Positions 1 to 8,943 are shown, counted from the stretch's first letter. The stretch is 64,000 bases of DNA from Paenibacillus pinihumi DSM 23905 = JCM 16419 (GCF_000422505.1 NZ_KE383868.1:1-64000); one strand, 5' to 3'. The notes: generated from the sequence alone by a model not told the origin. A program made the numbers and translations.

Positions 1-32
1 GTTTCAATCCACGCACTCACGTAGAGTGCGAC
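1..32 (-). CRISPR. Terminal repeat of a type I-C CRISPR array (array continues off left edge)
   Basis: The first 32 bases read, on the minus strand, from GTCGCACTC to GTGGATTGAAAC, the hallmark of type I-C repeats in Bacillus and Paenibacillus relatives, with an internal stem (GCACTC/GAGTGC). Only one copy is in the window. Because the repeat is in reverse orientation and leader-like sequence lies to its right, this is the leader-proximal repeat, and the rest of the array and probably the cas genes lie to the left. One copy cannot prove an array by itself; the leader match supports it. Confidence 0.85.
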
Positions 33-215
33 AGCGAAAATGAGTGGAATCAGCCCCTTAAGCGGCTTAATTCCAAGCAAATCTTCAAAAAACAATACAT
101 TCAACAAAGTAAAAATCATTGACTTTTTTACTTATCTATGATTTTCATGTGTTTTCGACAAGTTTCGAGGTGCGAAGGACCCGGGGATTTCATGGGAGCT
201 TCACATTCGCACCAG
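33..215 (-). promoter_or_regulatory. CRISPR leader, type I-C
   Basis: This AT-rich stretch follows the repeat directly. It contains an inverted repeat, GGTGCGAA at 169-176 and TTCGCACC at 206-213, of the kind I recall in I-C leaders, where the GGTGCGAA arms flank a segment rich in CCC. It should carry the promoter for pre-crRNA (transcribed right to left) and the sequences needed for spacer integration. No credible protein is encoded here; the 69-codon ORF through it is fortuitous. Confidence 0.7.
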
Positions 216-413
216 AAATATTCAATCTTAACTCAATCTAATTGTTTGATATTCCAATTTAGAGTGATTCTACTAATTTATACTTTAAAGGGCTGGAACA
301 TGGGTGTCAACCCTAATACAAAGCCAAAAATAGATATACAACGTTAAGGGCTAAACGTGTCCTGCTTTATGCGAAATGAAAGTCGGATAGCCAGAGTGTG
401 CTTTGGCGGACGA

Positions 414-899
414 GGTCAAAAAGGCGGGATCATCCTCACAGAAGATCAATATTGATCTTAAGGTGGGGTCCGCCGGAGATTTGCTGCTTATGGAGCTTCT
501 CCGTGATATTGCCTGCCGGATTTGTCAATGAGAGAGTCAATTTAAGCTCCTGGAGGGAGCAGACAAGGTAGGCGGCGTCTTCAATGGCTCTTGCTGGAGA
601 GAAACTGCGCTGATGCTGACCATTATTGAGGTGCCAGGTTTGTATGTGCAGTATTTTTTATGGCTATGGATCATATAGGGGCAGAGCTGATTAAAAGAAC
701 AAATGGAGTTGAGATGATCTTGCGGATATGGAATGATACCGCATTTACCGCATCGGTAGCCGTCCTTTCCGAGGCTTCCCGGGATACGAAGCGGCCGCTT
801 GGTCAAGACCATGTTAACGCACTACCGCGATTGGAGCTTGAACCTGGCGCGTCCATCGAATTATGCTTTCATGAAAATGGATTCCAAGTACTTGGGTGA
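414..899 (+). pseudogene. Decayed gene, family not recognised
   Basis: Protein-like sequence appears in different frames and is broken by stops. A stretch reading INIDLKVGSAGDLLLMELL (from about 446) ends at a stop near 530. A second (VGGVFNGSCWRETALM, from about 570) runs to about 680. A third, open from 660 to 899, reads RTNGVEMILRIWNDTAFTA and ends in a hydrophobic, beta-rich segment. The 79-codon ORF at 660 has no convincing ribosome-binding site. This is best read as the frameshifted 3' part of one former gene; I cannot name the family. Confidence 0.35.
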
Positions 900-966
900 G
901 AAGGTCTAACTTAACTTGCTATCTAATACTTCCTTGAGGTCTTTGCCTTATTAATTGAAAACTGAA

Positions 967-1010
967 AACCCGCGAATCTTTGATTTCTCAATGTTTCGCG
1001 GGTTTATTTC
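967..1010 (+). terminator. Rho-independent terminator
   Basis: The 10-bp arms AACCCGCGAA (967-976) and TTCGCGGGTT (995-1004) are perfectly complementary and are followed by a T-rich tract. It would terminate transcription leaving the decayed gene upstream. Confidence 0.75.
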
Positions 1011-1044
1011 TTCTCCTTTTGTACGATTAAACTTTCATTCCTCA

Positions 1045-1140
1045 AGTATTCGAATCGTATTCGAAATACTGCTGTCATCGATTTCATACATGATCCCCAA
1101 TATTTGAACTCACCTTCCAAAAGCTTTACTATACAGTAAA
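1045..1140. promoter_or_regulatory. Two dyads upstream of the two-component operon
   Basis: There are two imperfect palindromes: AGTATTCGAA / TTCGAAATACT at 1045-1070, and TTTACTATACAGTAAA at 1125-1140. They lie 190-280 bp before the regulator start and could be operator sites. No clear -35/-10 pair was found, so the role is inferred only from symmetry and position. Confidence 0.3.
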
Positions 1141-1327
1141 GGCATTTAACAATTTTAATTGCTTCTTATGAGGATAGGCGGAGAGATAAAGGGTTCTGGA
1201 GAAACGAAGTGGTTGTCTTTCACAGCAATCGGAAGACCCCTTTATCTTGCAGCCCTGCTCTAACTGAATGTTAAAACGCTCCAAATGGCAGGCCATACAG
1301 ATCTTGAAAAGGAAAAGAGGGGAAACA

Positions 1328-2041
1328 ATGACCGCCTTGCTGCGCAATCAGGTGCTGATCGTTGAAGATGATGACAATATAAGACGTTTTGTAGCTATAA
1401 ATTTAAAGAAAAACGGGTTTGAGGTGACAGAAACGGCAACCGGGGAGAGCGGGCTGCGGGCTCTCGATCAATGCGGGCATCATATGGATGCTATCGTGCT
1501 GGACATTATGCTCCCGGATATGAACGGATTTGACTTTTGCCGTCAGCTAAGAGAGATTGATCCTCATATTGTAATTATTTTCCTGACCGCAAGGGGACAG
1601 GATTTGGACAAAATTCGCGGGCTGGAGCTGGGTGCGGATGATTATATCGTCAAGCCCTTCAACCCGCTGGAGCTTGTAGCCCGCATCCGGACGGTGCTGC
1701 GCCGTACACAAGCTTCCGGCAGACCGGTTGATCAGAATGTACTGGCATCCGGCCCGATCACGGTTAATTTGGAGTCGAATCAGGCCTTTAACAACAATGA
1801 TCCGCTTGAACTGACACCCAAGGAATATCTGATGCTCAAGGAGTTTCTCAGCCATCCGGGCAAGGCACTGTCGCGCAATGAACTGTTGAATCTCGTATGG
1901 GGCGAGGACTTTGTCGGAGATACGAAGACGGTGGACGTGCATGTCCGCAAGCTGAGAGAAAAAATTGAAGAGGACGGCTCGAAGCCGCAAAGAATTGAGA
2001 CGGTATGGGGTGTCGGGTACCGCTGGAGGAAGAACGGTTGA
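1328..2041 (+). CDS. OmpR/PhoB-family response regulator
   Basis: A 237-residue DNA-binding response regulator. The N-terminal receiver (about residues 9-120) has the acidic pair EDDD, the phosphoacceptor Asp in VLDIMLPD, the Thr of FLTARG and the Lys of VKPF. The C-terminal winged helix (about 145-235) has the family motifs LTPKEYLMLKEFL, DTKTVDVHVRKLREKIE and the terminal VWGVGYRW. The ATG at 1328 is chosen because AGGGGAAAC sits just before it; a longer in-frame ORF from 1268 has no such signal. The stop overlaps the TTG start of the kinase gene, so the two are probably translationally coupled partners. The stimulus is unknown; the family includes PhoP, ResD and WalR. Confidence 0.93.
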   Translation: MTALLRNQVLIVEDDDNIRRFVAINLKKNGFEVTETATGESGLRALDQCGHHMDAIVLDIMLPDMNGFDFCRQLREIDPHIVIIFLTARGQDLDKIRGLELGADDYIVKPFNPLELVARIRTVLRRTQASGRPVDQNVLASGPITVNLESNQAFNNNDPLELTPKEYLMLKEFLSHPGKALSRNELLNLVWGEDFVGDTKTVDVHVRKLREKIEEDGSKPQRIETVWGVGYRWRKNG

Positions 2042-3420
2042 GTATTCAAAAAAGATTGGCGGGCAGTTATTTTGCCGTAATTCTTGTGACGGTCGCAATA
2101 TTGGAAATGTTTCTCATTATTACAGTCCGGTATTACTATTTTCATAATGTAGAGCGGATTTTGCTCAATCAGGCGGAGCTGTCGGCATCGATCTTCCAGA
2201 CGTACTTCTCGGCTGACGATCTGGAGCAGCAATCCGAACGGTTGTTAAGCGGATTCTCCCATCAGTCTACGGCACAGGTGCAGATTATTGGAAAGAACGG
2301 CGAGCTGCTGCAGGATTCAATTGATTTCCAGCCGGGAGCTTTGATGTCGAATTACCCGGACGTGCAGGAAGCGGGCGGGGGAGATACTGGCATCTGGAGA
2401 GGACAAGACCCGACTGCGCAAGAACAGGTAATGGCCGTATCGGTTCCTCTGTTAAGTGAAGGCGCAGCAGTCGGCATTGTGAGATATGTGACATCCTTGA
2501 CGGAGACGGAGCGGACGGTCAGGCAAATTATGATTATTCTCCTGACGGCAGGCCTTATCGTGGTAGCAATTGTAACCGTACTGAGCATCTTCTTATCGCG
2601 CACGATAACCGGCCCTGTCAAGGAGCTGAAACGTGCTGCGGAGCGGATGGCCGAAGGTGATTTTACCGTCAGGGCTGAAAAACGGTACCGGGATGAACTC
2701 GGGACACTCACAGATACTTTGAATACGATGGCGGGCACAATTATGCGCAATGAAGAGCTGAAAAATGATTTTATTTCGTCTGTGTCACATGAGCTTCGAA
2801 CACCGCTAACCTCTGTCAAAGGCTGGGCGGTCACGCTGCAGGATGACCGGGGAGAGGACAAGCAGATGCTTGAGGAAGGGCTGCATATTATTGAGGCGGA
2901 AACGGACCGGTTAACGCGCCTTGTCGATGATCTGCTCGACTTCTCCAAGTTTAATGAAGGACAAATTATATTGGCGCCTGTTCGGCTTCAGGTTGGGGAC
3001 TGGCTGGAGCAGCTTGGCAAGCAGCTCGCACCACGGGCGGAGAGACTCCGGATTAAACTGGAAGTACAGATAGAGAGCGGGCTTCCTGTCGTCAAAGCCG
3101 ATCCCAACCGGCTCAAGCAGGTGTTGATAAATCTGCTGGACAATTCGTTCAAATTTACCAGCCCGCAAGGCACGATTCTGGTTCGCGCTTGTGCTGCCGG
3201 ATCGGAAATCATACTCTCCGTGGAAGATACAGGATCAGGGATTCCGGAGCAGGATCTTGCCCATGTATTCCAGAGATTTTACAAGGGAAGCAATGCGATG
3301 CCGGGGAGTGGTCTCGGCCTGCCCATATCCAACCACATTGTTGAGCTTCATGGCGGACGGATGCAAATTGAAAGCCGATGCGGGACGGGAACGAAGGTTG
3401 AGGTGCATCTTCCTGTATAA
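2038..3420 (+). CDS. Membrane sensor histidine kinase (HAMP-HisKA-HATPase)
   Basis: A 460-residue kinase, cognate to the regulator just upstream. It has a TM segment at about 9-30, an extracellular region of about 130 residues, a second TM (about 165-190), HAMP, then HisKA with the phosphoacceptor His in SVSHELRTPLTSV, and an ATPase domain with the N box (LINLLDNSFKF), DTGSGIP and GLGLPIS. I place the start at TTG 2038, inside TTGA that also holds the regulator's stop; GGAGGA lies about 7 bases upstream. The upstream in-frame ATG at 2005 would overlap the regulator more and lacks this signal. It is a class I kinase of the PhoR/ResE/WalK type; the ligand is not evident. Confidence 0.9.
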   Translation: MSIQKRLAGSYFAVILVTVAILEMFLIITVRYYYFHNVERILLNQAELSASIFQTYFSADDLEQQSERLLSGFSHQSTAQVQIIGKNGELLQDSIDFQPGALMSNYPDVQEAGGGDTGIWRGQDPTAQEQVMAVSVPLLSEGAAVGIVRYVTSLTETERTVRQIMIILLTAGLIVVAIVTVLSIFLSRTITGPVKELKRAAERMAEGDFTVRAEKRYRDELGTLTDTLNTMAGTIMRNEELKNDFISSVSHELRTPLTSVKGWAVTLQDDRGEDKQMLEEGLHIIEAETDRLTRLVDDLLDFSKFNEGQIILAPVRLQVGDWLEQLGKQLAPRAERLRIKLEVQIESGLPVVKADPNRLKQVLINLLDNSFKFTSPQGTILVRACAAGSEIILSVEDTGSGIPEQDLAHVFQRFYKGSNAMPGSGLGLPISNHIVELHGGRMQIESRCGTGTKVEVHLPV

Positions 3421-3508
3421 CCGGGTGAATTTTAACCTTTTCATAACCACTTTGCATGAACTACACGGTAAAATGATAAAGCAGAACCGGGACAAGAGAG
3501 GAAGCCTT

Positions 3509-4054
3509 ATGAACGGATTCAGCAAGCTGATTGTATACGGCTTAGCCGCAGCATTCATATTCCAAATTGGCGGGTGCAGTGTCCCGGCAGCTCCGTCTGA
3601 TCTGATCAAGCCCCCATCTGCGGAGGACAAGCTGCCTGGCAGCTCATTTGCGGAAGAGGTACAGGGTCTGCTGCCGGATGGCGCAAGGCTGCTGAAGCAA
3701 GCCAAGGGCAAGGCGGGCCAGGATGTTTCCTTCGGGGATGTAGACGGGGACGGTATGGATGAGGCGTTGATCGTCTATGAGGAGGGCGCCCGGAACCAGC
3801 GTATTCTGAAGGCGGCGCTGCTCAAAAAGAATAATGAAGAGTGGCGGATCGTATGGGATACAAAAGGGGTCGGCTATGGCCTGAGCTATACCGAAATTGC
3901 CGATGTGAACCGTGACGGTGCTCCTGAGGTTGTGCTGGGATGGTCACTTGGGGACGCCGGAACAGGACTTGATATATATGGCTGGAGTGAAGGCACATTA
4001 AAGCTGAAATCCAAAGGAGAGAAGACCGGTCATCCCGATGAAAACGGCACATAG
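3509..4054 (+). CDS. Lipoprotein with FG-GAP/VCBS-like repeats
   Basis: A 181-residue protein with a lipoprotein signal peptide. The hydrophobic stretch at about 6-24 ends in IGGC, which fits a lipobox for attachment to the outer face of the membrane. The mature part carries two calcium-binding-like motifs, DVDGDGMDEALIVYE and DVNRDGAPEVVLGWS, typical of FG-GAP/VCBS beta-propeller repeats, but only enough for part of a propeller. The ATG at 3509 follows GAGAGGAAGCC; a longer frame begins inside the kinase gene. It lies 88 bp after the kinase and 15 bp before the SEDS gene, so it may belong to the same operon. The function is not known. Confidence 0.75.
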   Translation: MNGFSKLIVYGLAAAFIFQIGGCSVPAAPSDLIKPPSAEDKLPGSSFAEEVQGLLPDGARLLKQAKGKAGQDVSFGDVDGDGMDEALIVYEEGARNQRILKAALLKKNNEEWRIVWDTKGVGYGLSYTEIADVNRDGAPEVVLGWSLGDAGTGLDIYGWSEGTLKLKSKGEKTGHPDENGT

Positions 4055-4069
4055 GGGGTCGTTTATGAA

Positions 4070-5173
4070 TTGAAAGAGAATAAAAGAGGCCGCCCCGACT
4101 TTCTCCTGCTGCTGTCTGCCGTTTTGCTGGTCGGATTTGGCCTCGTCATGGTATTTAGTGCCAGTTCGCCGATCGCAATTGCCAAGCATACAAGCTCCTG
4201 GCATTTTGTATCCCGACAGGCTTTGTTTGCATCATTGGGACTCATTCTCATGCTGCTATGTATGGGAATCCGGTATTCATTCTGGCAAAAGGCCGCGCCG
4301 CTATTGCTGCTGTTTTCCTTATTGCTCCTTGCTCTGGTGCTCATAGCCGGTACGGAAATCAATGGAGGAAAGCGATGGTTTGTAGTAGGGGGCTTCAATT
4401 TTCAGCCTTCAGAACTTGCCAAGTTTACAATGATTATCTATCTGGCTGCGCTCATCAGCAAAAAAGGGGACAAGCTCAGAAACTTGCAGCACGGCCTGCT
4501 GCCGATTTTAATCGTGGTCGGCCTGATTCTCCTGCTGGTCTTGCGGCAGCCGGATTTTGGAACCGTGCTCATTCTGTTATTTATTTCCTCTGTGATGATT
4601 CTTACCGGGGGAGCGCGTATAATTCACCTGGCAGTTATTGCATTGGCGCTCGTTCCAGTATTCGTTTATTTGTCCGTCAGCAAAAGCTACCGCCTCGAAA
4701 GAATGAATGCTTTCCTGAACCCGTTCGCCAGTCCCTATGATACAGGCTACCAGCTAATCCAATCACTTTACGCATTAGGTCATGGAGGAATAACAGGTAC
4801 AGGCATTGGAAAAAGCGTGCAAAAACGGTTTTACTTGCCCGAAGCACACACGGATTTTATTTATGCTGTGGTCGGGGAGGAACTTGGTTTCATCGGTTCA
4901 ATGCTGCTGTTTGCCGTATTCCTGCTGTATATCTGGAGAGGATTATGGATTGCGGTCAGAAGCAGTGATGTCTTCGGCATGATGACAGCGATCGGAATTG
5001 TAGCCATGATCATGATTCAGTTTCTATTAAATATTGGCGCTGTGACAGGCAGCCTGCCGATTACGGGTGTGCCGCTGCCATTTATCAGCTACGGCGGTTC
5101 CTCGCTGCTTTTGAATATGACATGCACCGGCATTTTGCTCAGTGTCTCCCGGGAGGTACGACGGAGGGCGTAG
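4070..5173 (+). CDS. SEDS-family protein (FtsW/RodA/SpoVE)
   Basis: A 367-residue integral membrane protein with about ten TM helices. Signature motifs are GFGLVMVFSASS near the N-terminus, NGGKRWFVVGGFNFQPSELAK, LRQPDFGTVL, the conserved GEELGFIG loop and the C-terminal GVPLPFISYGGSSLL. SEDS proteins are peptidoglycan glycosyltransferases that work with a class B PBP in elongation, division or sporulation. The start is TTG at 4070; the nearby ATG at 4065 hits a stop after one codon. AGGGGG at 4053-4058 is about 11 bases upstream. No class B PBP gene is adjacent. Which of FtsW, RodA or SpoVE it corresponds to cannot be decided from sequence alone. Confidence 0.88.
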   Translation: MKENKRGRPDFLLLLSAVLLVGFGLVMVFSASSPIAIAKHTSSWHFVSRQALFASLGLILMLLCMGIRYSFWQKAAPLLLLFSLLLLALVLIAGTEINGGKRWFVVGGFNFQPSELAKFTMIIYLAALISKKGDKLRNLQHGLLPILIVVGLILLLVLRQPDFGTVLILLFISSVMILTGGARIIHLAVIALALVPVFVYLSVSKSYRLERMNAFLNPFASPYDTGYQLIQSLYALGHGGITGTGIGKSVQKRFYLPEAHTDFIYAVVGEELGFIGSMLLFAVFLLYIWRGLWIAVRSSDVFGMMTAIGIVAMIMIQFLLNIGAVTGSLPITGVPLPFISYGGSSLLLNMTCTGILLSVSREVRRRA

Positions 5174-5222
5174 GCAATTTATGCATACAAGGATTACAAA
5201 TGTAATAAGTTGAGGTTATTTC

Positions 5223-6356
5223 ATGATTCTAATTCGCAAGTTCAGGCAGCTTGACCGCTTTATATTGTTTTTTACTGTATGTCTCGTCTTGATCGGAACT
5301 GTGGCGGTTTACCTGGCGACGACCGGAAGCAGACTGGATGGTCTTTATATGAACAATCTGGTGCTCCTCGGGGCATTTACCGTTCTGATGCTGTTGGTGG
5401 CTTCATTTGATTACCGGCTGCTGATCGGAAAGCTTTCCTATATTTTGTATGCGATCGGCATACTTCTGCTTATCCTTGTCCGATTGACGGGGGAGAGTTT
5501 GAATGGTTCCGTTCGCTGGCTCAGCATCGGTCCGTTCCAATTTCAGCCTTCTGAGCTCGCCAAGCTGTTCACCATTTTGTTAATTGCCCATCTTCTTAGT
5601 AAACGCGGGGGAGAACGATTAAGGCTGATTCAGGATATTGTGCCGGTCACAATTGTGTTTCTGGTCCCGTTCTTCTTTATTTATAAACAGCCGGATCTCG
5701 GCACTGCACTGGTATTCGTCGGCATTATTCTTGGGATGCTCTGGATCGGGAATATCCGGGCTATCTTCATGATATTGCTGGTCGGATTGTCTACTGTGCT
5801 TATTTGGTCGGTCTTGTGGCTATACTATTCCAATTATGAGCTGCTGTCCAAATTCGTGCAGCCGCATCAGCTATCCCGGATTCAGACATTCCTTGATCCG
5901 ACGAGCGATCCGGACAAGTCCTGGCATGTCATGAACTCCATTAGCGCTATCGGCAGCGGAGGTTTGTACGGGAGCGATGTGCACTTCACGGCAAAAGGCT
6001 ACATCCCGTACGTCTATTCAGACTCCATCTATGTCATTATCGGAGAGAGATTCGGGTTTTTAGGTTCCGCTGTGCTGCTGCTGCTTTTTTTTCTGCTGTT
6101 TTACCGGATGGTGCTGATCGTGTCCCAGTGCAAAAGCCGTTCAGGGGCTTATTTAATTGTAGGTATTGTCAGCATGTTTGTGTTCCAGATTTTCGTTAAT
6201 ATTGGTATGCATATCGGCCTGCTTCCGCTGACTGGCATTTCGTTGCCCTTTATCAGCTATGGAGGAAGCTCACTTTTGATCAGCATGGTTTCAGTCGGTC
6301 TGGTTCTAAGTGTGCAGATTCATGACGATGAAGCAGCGCTGAGGAAAAGCAGTTGA
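5223..6356 (+). CDS. Second SEDS-family protein (RodA/FtsW-like)
   Basis: A 377-residue polytopic membrane protein, paralogous to the gene 50 bp upstream. It shows NGSVRWLSIGPFQFQPSELAK, YKQPDLGTAL, GERFGFLGS and GISLPFISYGGSSLL. Its spacing in the large loop (VQPHQLSRIQTFLDPTSDPD) resembles RodA-like proteins more than the first copy. The ATG at 5223 follows a GAGGT ribosome-binding site. The pair could arise from duplication or serve two growth modes. The gene ends just before a bidirectional terminator shared with the convergent chitinase gene. Confidence 0.88.
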   Translation: MILIRKFRQLDRFILFFTVCLVLIGTVAVYLATTGSRLDGLYMNNLVLLGAFTVLMLLVASFDYRLLIGKLSYILYAIGILLLILVRLTGESLNGSVRWLSIGPFQFQPSELAKLFTILLIAHLLSKRGGERLRLIQDIVPVTIVFLVPFFFIYKQPDLGTALVFVGIILGMLWIGNIRAIFMILLVGLSTVLIWSVLWLYYSNYELLSKFVQPHQLSRIQTFLDPTSDPDKSWHVMNSISAIGSGGLYGSDVHFTAKGYIPYVYSDSIYVIIGERFGFLGSAVLLLLFFLLFYRMVLIVSQCKSRSGAYLIVGIVSMFVFQIFVNIGMHIGLLPLTGISLPFISYGGSSLLISMVSVGLVLSVQIHDDEAALRKSS

Positions 6357-6390
6357 GGCAGCAGGAGAAAATTTGGGATGGCCATATAAA

Positions 6391-6432
6391 AAGAGCGTCA
6401 AGGCTGCAATCATTGTCAGCCCTGGCGCTCTT
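6391..6432. terminator. Bidirectional terminator between SEDS gene and chitinase
   Basis: A long hairpin with arms AGAGCGTCAAGGCTG and CAGCCCTGGCGCTCT, preceded by A-rich and followed by T-rich sequence. It can serve both converging transcripts. Confidence 0.8.
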
Positions 6433-6439
6433 GCAATTT

Positions 6440-8002
6440 TTACGTATTTTGAATCCGGAACGCTTCCCATGCTCCGCCTACAGAAGCGCGGTTGGCAATA
6501 AGTCTTCCTCCGTTATTGACCTCGCAGGTGACATACTGGTTGTTGGCCAGTGCCTGGAGTGCGATTGTGCCGTCACTCTGGTTCACCCGGTTGAATTTCT
6601 CCCATTGCTGAATCGTTGCAGCCCTGGCAACTAATATGCCGCCGTTATTAATATCTGCTGACACATAAAGGTTATTGATTTTGGACTTGAGAGACACGGT
6701 TCCATCGGAATTGGTGATCAGCTCGAACAGCTCCCAGTCTCCTGCTGTATCCCGGTTGGCAACAAGCGGATCATTGCCGTAGTTGTCCGCAGCGACGATC
6801 TTCTGATTGGCCTGTGCTACCAGGTAGGAGTAGCCCGTTGGGTTTGGATTCGTCGTTCCGCCCACAACCTCAGAGTGAACGGCCTGCAGCAAAGTGCCTG
6901 TTCTGTCATTGCTGTACTCCCAGAACATGATGCCGCCAAGGTCATTGTTTTTCACATATTGCACTTTGAGTCTCAAGGATTGCGGATCATCATACGTAAT
7001 GAAAGTATTGCCGTTGAACAGATAAGGCGCCTGTGCGCTGCTGTCCCAATAACGGACAAAGCCGTTTTTGTTCAGATATTGGTTGTTAATCGTATTATAA
7101 TCAACCTCGAAGCCACCGCTATTGGCAGGACGGTCCAGACCGTTGTTGCTGTTTTGGACCCCATACCAGCCCCGGCCGTAGAATGCGCCGCCGATGACAA
7201 TTTTGCTTGCGGGCACACCTGCATTGCGGAACAGGTTTACTGCGGACGTAACGCTGATATCGCGTCCTGACAGATTGGTGTGATGGCCTGTGGAGGATTC
7301 CCAGCCACCGTGGAAATCGTAGGTCATAATGTTGATCCAGTCAAGAATAGGTGTAATATTGTTAATTTCTACACTGTTCAGGTAGCTGCTGCTTGCTCCG
7401 GTTGCAATCGTCAGCAAGTAGCTTTTGCCATCGATTTGGCTTTGGGCATTCAGTCTTTCCCGAATCTTGGACAGGAGCAGTGTAAAGTTTTGCTTATCCT
7501 GTGGACGGGCTACTGTGCCGCCTGCCGGATTGGTCGGATATTCCCAATCAACATCGACACCGTCGAGGTTGTTCTGGGTAACCAATTGAACAAGGCTGTC
7601 TGCGAACGTCGTACGGGAAGCGTTCGTCAATGCCGCATCAGAGAAGCCGTTTGCTCCCCAGCCGCCGACAGAGAGGGATACTTTCAAATCCGGATTTCTG
7701 GATTTCAGGCCGACCATCATTTGCAGCTTGGTGCGGTCCGAATTCGTAATGGTCGCTCTGCCGTTGGAGATCAGGGCAAAGGAGTAATTAATATGGGACA
7801 GCCGCTCAACATTCAGATCATTTGGAGTCCAGTTGGCCCAACCGGCTACATAGGCGATAATCTTTTTCGGCAGTGGAGCACCATGGGCTTTTTCGGCCGG
7901 AGCCACAATGCCAAGTGTCGAGGCAATCAGAGTGAAGGATAGCAGCAGAAGCAGAAGCGATTTCCCCATGGAAGGGGCAAGGCCAGCGCGTTTTACAGTC
8001 AT
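6440..8002 (-). CDS. Secreted GH18 chitinase with C-terminal beta-trefoil (fascin-like) module
   Basis: A 520-residue extracellular endochitinase-type enzyme. The order is: signal peptide (about 1-43, ending near AHGA), GH18 TIM barrel (about 48-375) with SLSVGGWG and the catalytic DGVDVDWEYP (DxxDxDxE, proton donor Glu), substrate-binding MTYDFHG, FYGRGW and the barrel-closing GGIMFWEYS. After a short GTTNPNPTG linker comes a module of about 130 residues with three repeats of the type NQYVTCEVNNGGRLIANRAS, like fascin/actin-crosslinking beta-trefoils, here probably carbohydrate binding. The ATG at 8002 is chosen because AAAGGAGAATCTATA precedes it exactly; a longer frame from 8131 lacks an SD. 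A cre site upstream suggests CcpA repression. Confidence 0.93.
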   Translation of the reverse strand: MTVKRAGLAPSMGKSLLLLLLSFTLIASTLGIVAPAEKAHGAPLPKKIIAYVAGWANWTPNDLNVERLSHINYSFALISNGRATITNSDRTKLQMMVGLKSRNPDLKVSLSVGGWGANGFSDAALTNASRTTFADSLVQLVTQNNLDGVDVDWEYPTNPAGGTVARPQDKQNFTLLLSKIRERLNAQSQIDGKSYLLTIATGASSSYLNSVEINNITPILDWINIMTYDFHGGWESSTGHHTNLSGRDISVTSAVNLFRNAGVPASKIVIGGAFYGRGWYGVQNSNNGLDRPANSGGFEVDYNTINNQYLNKNGFVRYWDSSAQAPYLFNGNTFITYDDPQSLRLKVQYVKNNDLGGIMFWEYSNDRTGTLLQAVHSEVVGGTTNPNPTGYSYLVAQANQKIVAADNYGNDPLVANRDTAGDWELFELITNSDGTVSLKSKINNLYVSADINNGGILVARAATIQQWEKFNRVNQSDGTIALQALANNQYVTCEVNNGGRLIANRASVGGAWEAFRIQNT

Positions 8003-8149
8003 TATAGATTCTCCTTTACAATTGGATTTCGGTTTTCGTGGTTGGCAGATTTCCTTTCCTTTTGTGAATTCTTTGATGAGAAGATGTCCGGAAAAACTTG
8101 ACAGATTGGTTGGCAATAGCGTATTCATCATTTTTTAACCAGGAGGGTC

Positions 8150-8169
8150 ACGCCCCCAAAGCATGGCGT
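8150..8169 (-). other. Small hairpin in the chitinase 5' leader
   Basis: ACGCC and GGCGT pair around a 10-base loop about 150 bases before the chitinase start. I compared it with c-di-GMP riboswitches, which often control chitinase genes, and did not find their conserved core, so I only record the hairpin. Confidence 0.3.
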
Positions 8170-8245
8170 CTACAGTAAGGCCATTTATAAAGTTGCTAGC
8201 TTTATCGGGAAGAAAAGAACTGACAGAGAGGTCTAAAGGACAAAA

Positions 8246-8259
8246 TGTAAGCGTTTGCT
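8246..8259. promoter_or_regulatory. cre site (CcpA operator) upstream of chitinase
   Basis: TGTAAGCGTTTGCT matches the cre consensus TGWNANCGNTNWCA at 12 of 14 positions. It lies about 245 bp before the chitinase start, which suggests carbon catabolite repression. The 600 bp from 8260 to 8867 hold no credible gene; I see only AT-rich sequence there. Confidence 0.6.
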
Positions 8260-8867
8260 TTTTTGGACTGAAAGTTTTTGGCCGCCGATAATCGCTGATT
8301 CGCATCGCTTCTCACCCTTTCCGTTCAATGGAATAGAATAGGAATCGTGAATATCGAAAAGCAGTGATATAGATCACAATCTATTAGCGTCGTTTTCTAT
8401 TAATTTTCATAAATGCTGTCATTAAGCGAACAAGACAAATAGAGTCAAACGGGTGAAGTGTGGAGAATGAAATGATGATTAAGAGATAGGATCATTTAGA
8501 GTGCAATAATTAGCAGAAATAGGCGGGTACAGTGATATTTGGGGGCGTTGCAAAGGAAGATTTCGATACCCTTCACAGGTTCAGTTAAGTCTCAGAAGTG
8601 AATGAGGGAAGGATGGGGCGACAGTTTGATAATGTGCAGCTATTGTCTGTCTTTGTAAAATTAAGGATAATACAGATTTCAAAGAATTGTCAATAGCAAA
8701 ATTTATCTTGCAATTCCATAAAATGAATTTCACCGCAGATTGCAGCAATTTTCGACAATAAGTGACCGGTCATTCACTATGAAATTTGAAGGTGAAAAAG
8801 GATGGATTCCGCTTTGATGGTCCAACATTTGGAAGTTGGGAAAAGCCTGACTTTCCGGAAGCGGCAA

Positions 8868-8896
8868 TTGATTGGAAGAGAATAATATAGTATAGT
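8868..8896 (+). promoter_or_regulatory. Sigma-A-type promoter of the VOC gene
   Basis: TTGATT (8868-8873), a 17-bp spacer and TATAGT (8891-8896), ending 47 bp before the start codon at 8944. Confidence 0.6.
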
Positions 8897-8943
8897 AATA
8901 TCGGCTGGCAAAGCCAATCCAACACGGGTAAAGGAGCTTGACG

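Noticed and set aside
138-347. 69-codon ORF across the CRISPR leader
   Set aside because: It lies in the leader with its inverted repeat, has no ribosome-binding site and no protein-like composition.
8003-8260. Possible cyclic-di-GMP riboswitch in the chitinase leader
   Set aside because: Bases such as ACGCC and CAAAGC looked suggestive, but the conserved core and tetraloop-receptor pattern were not found.
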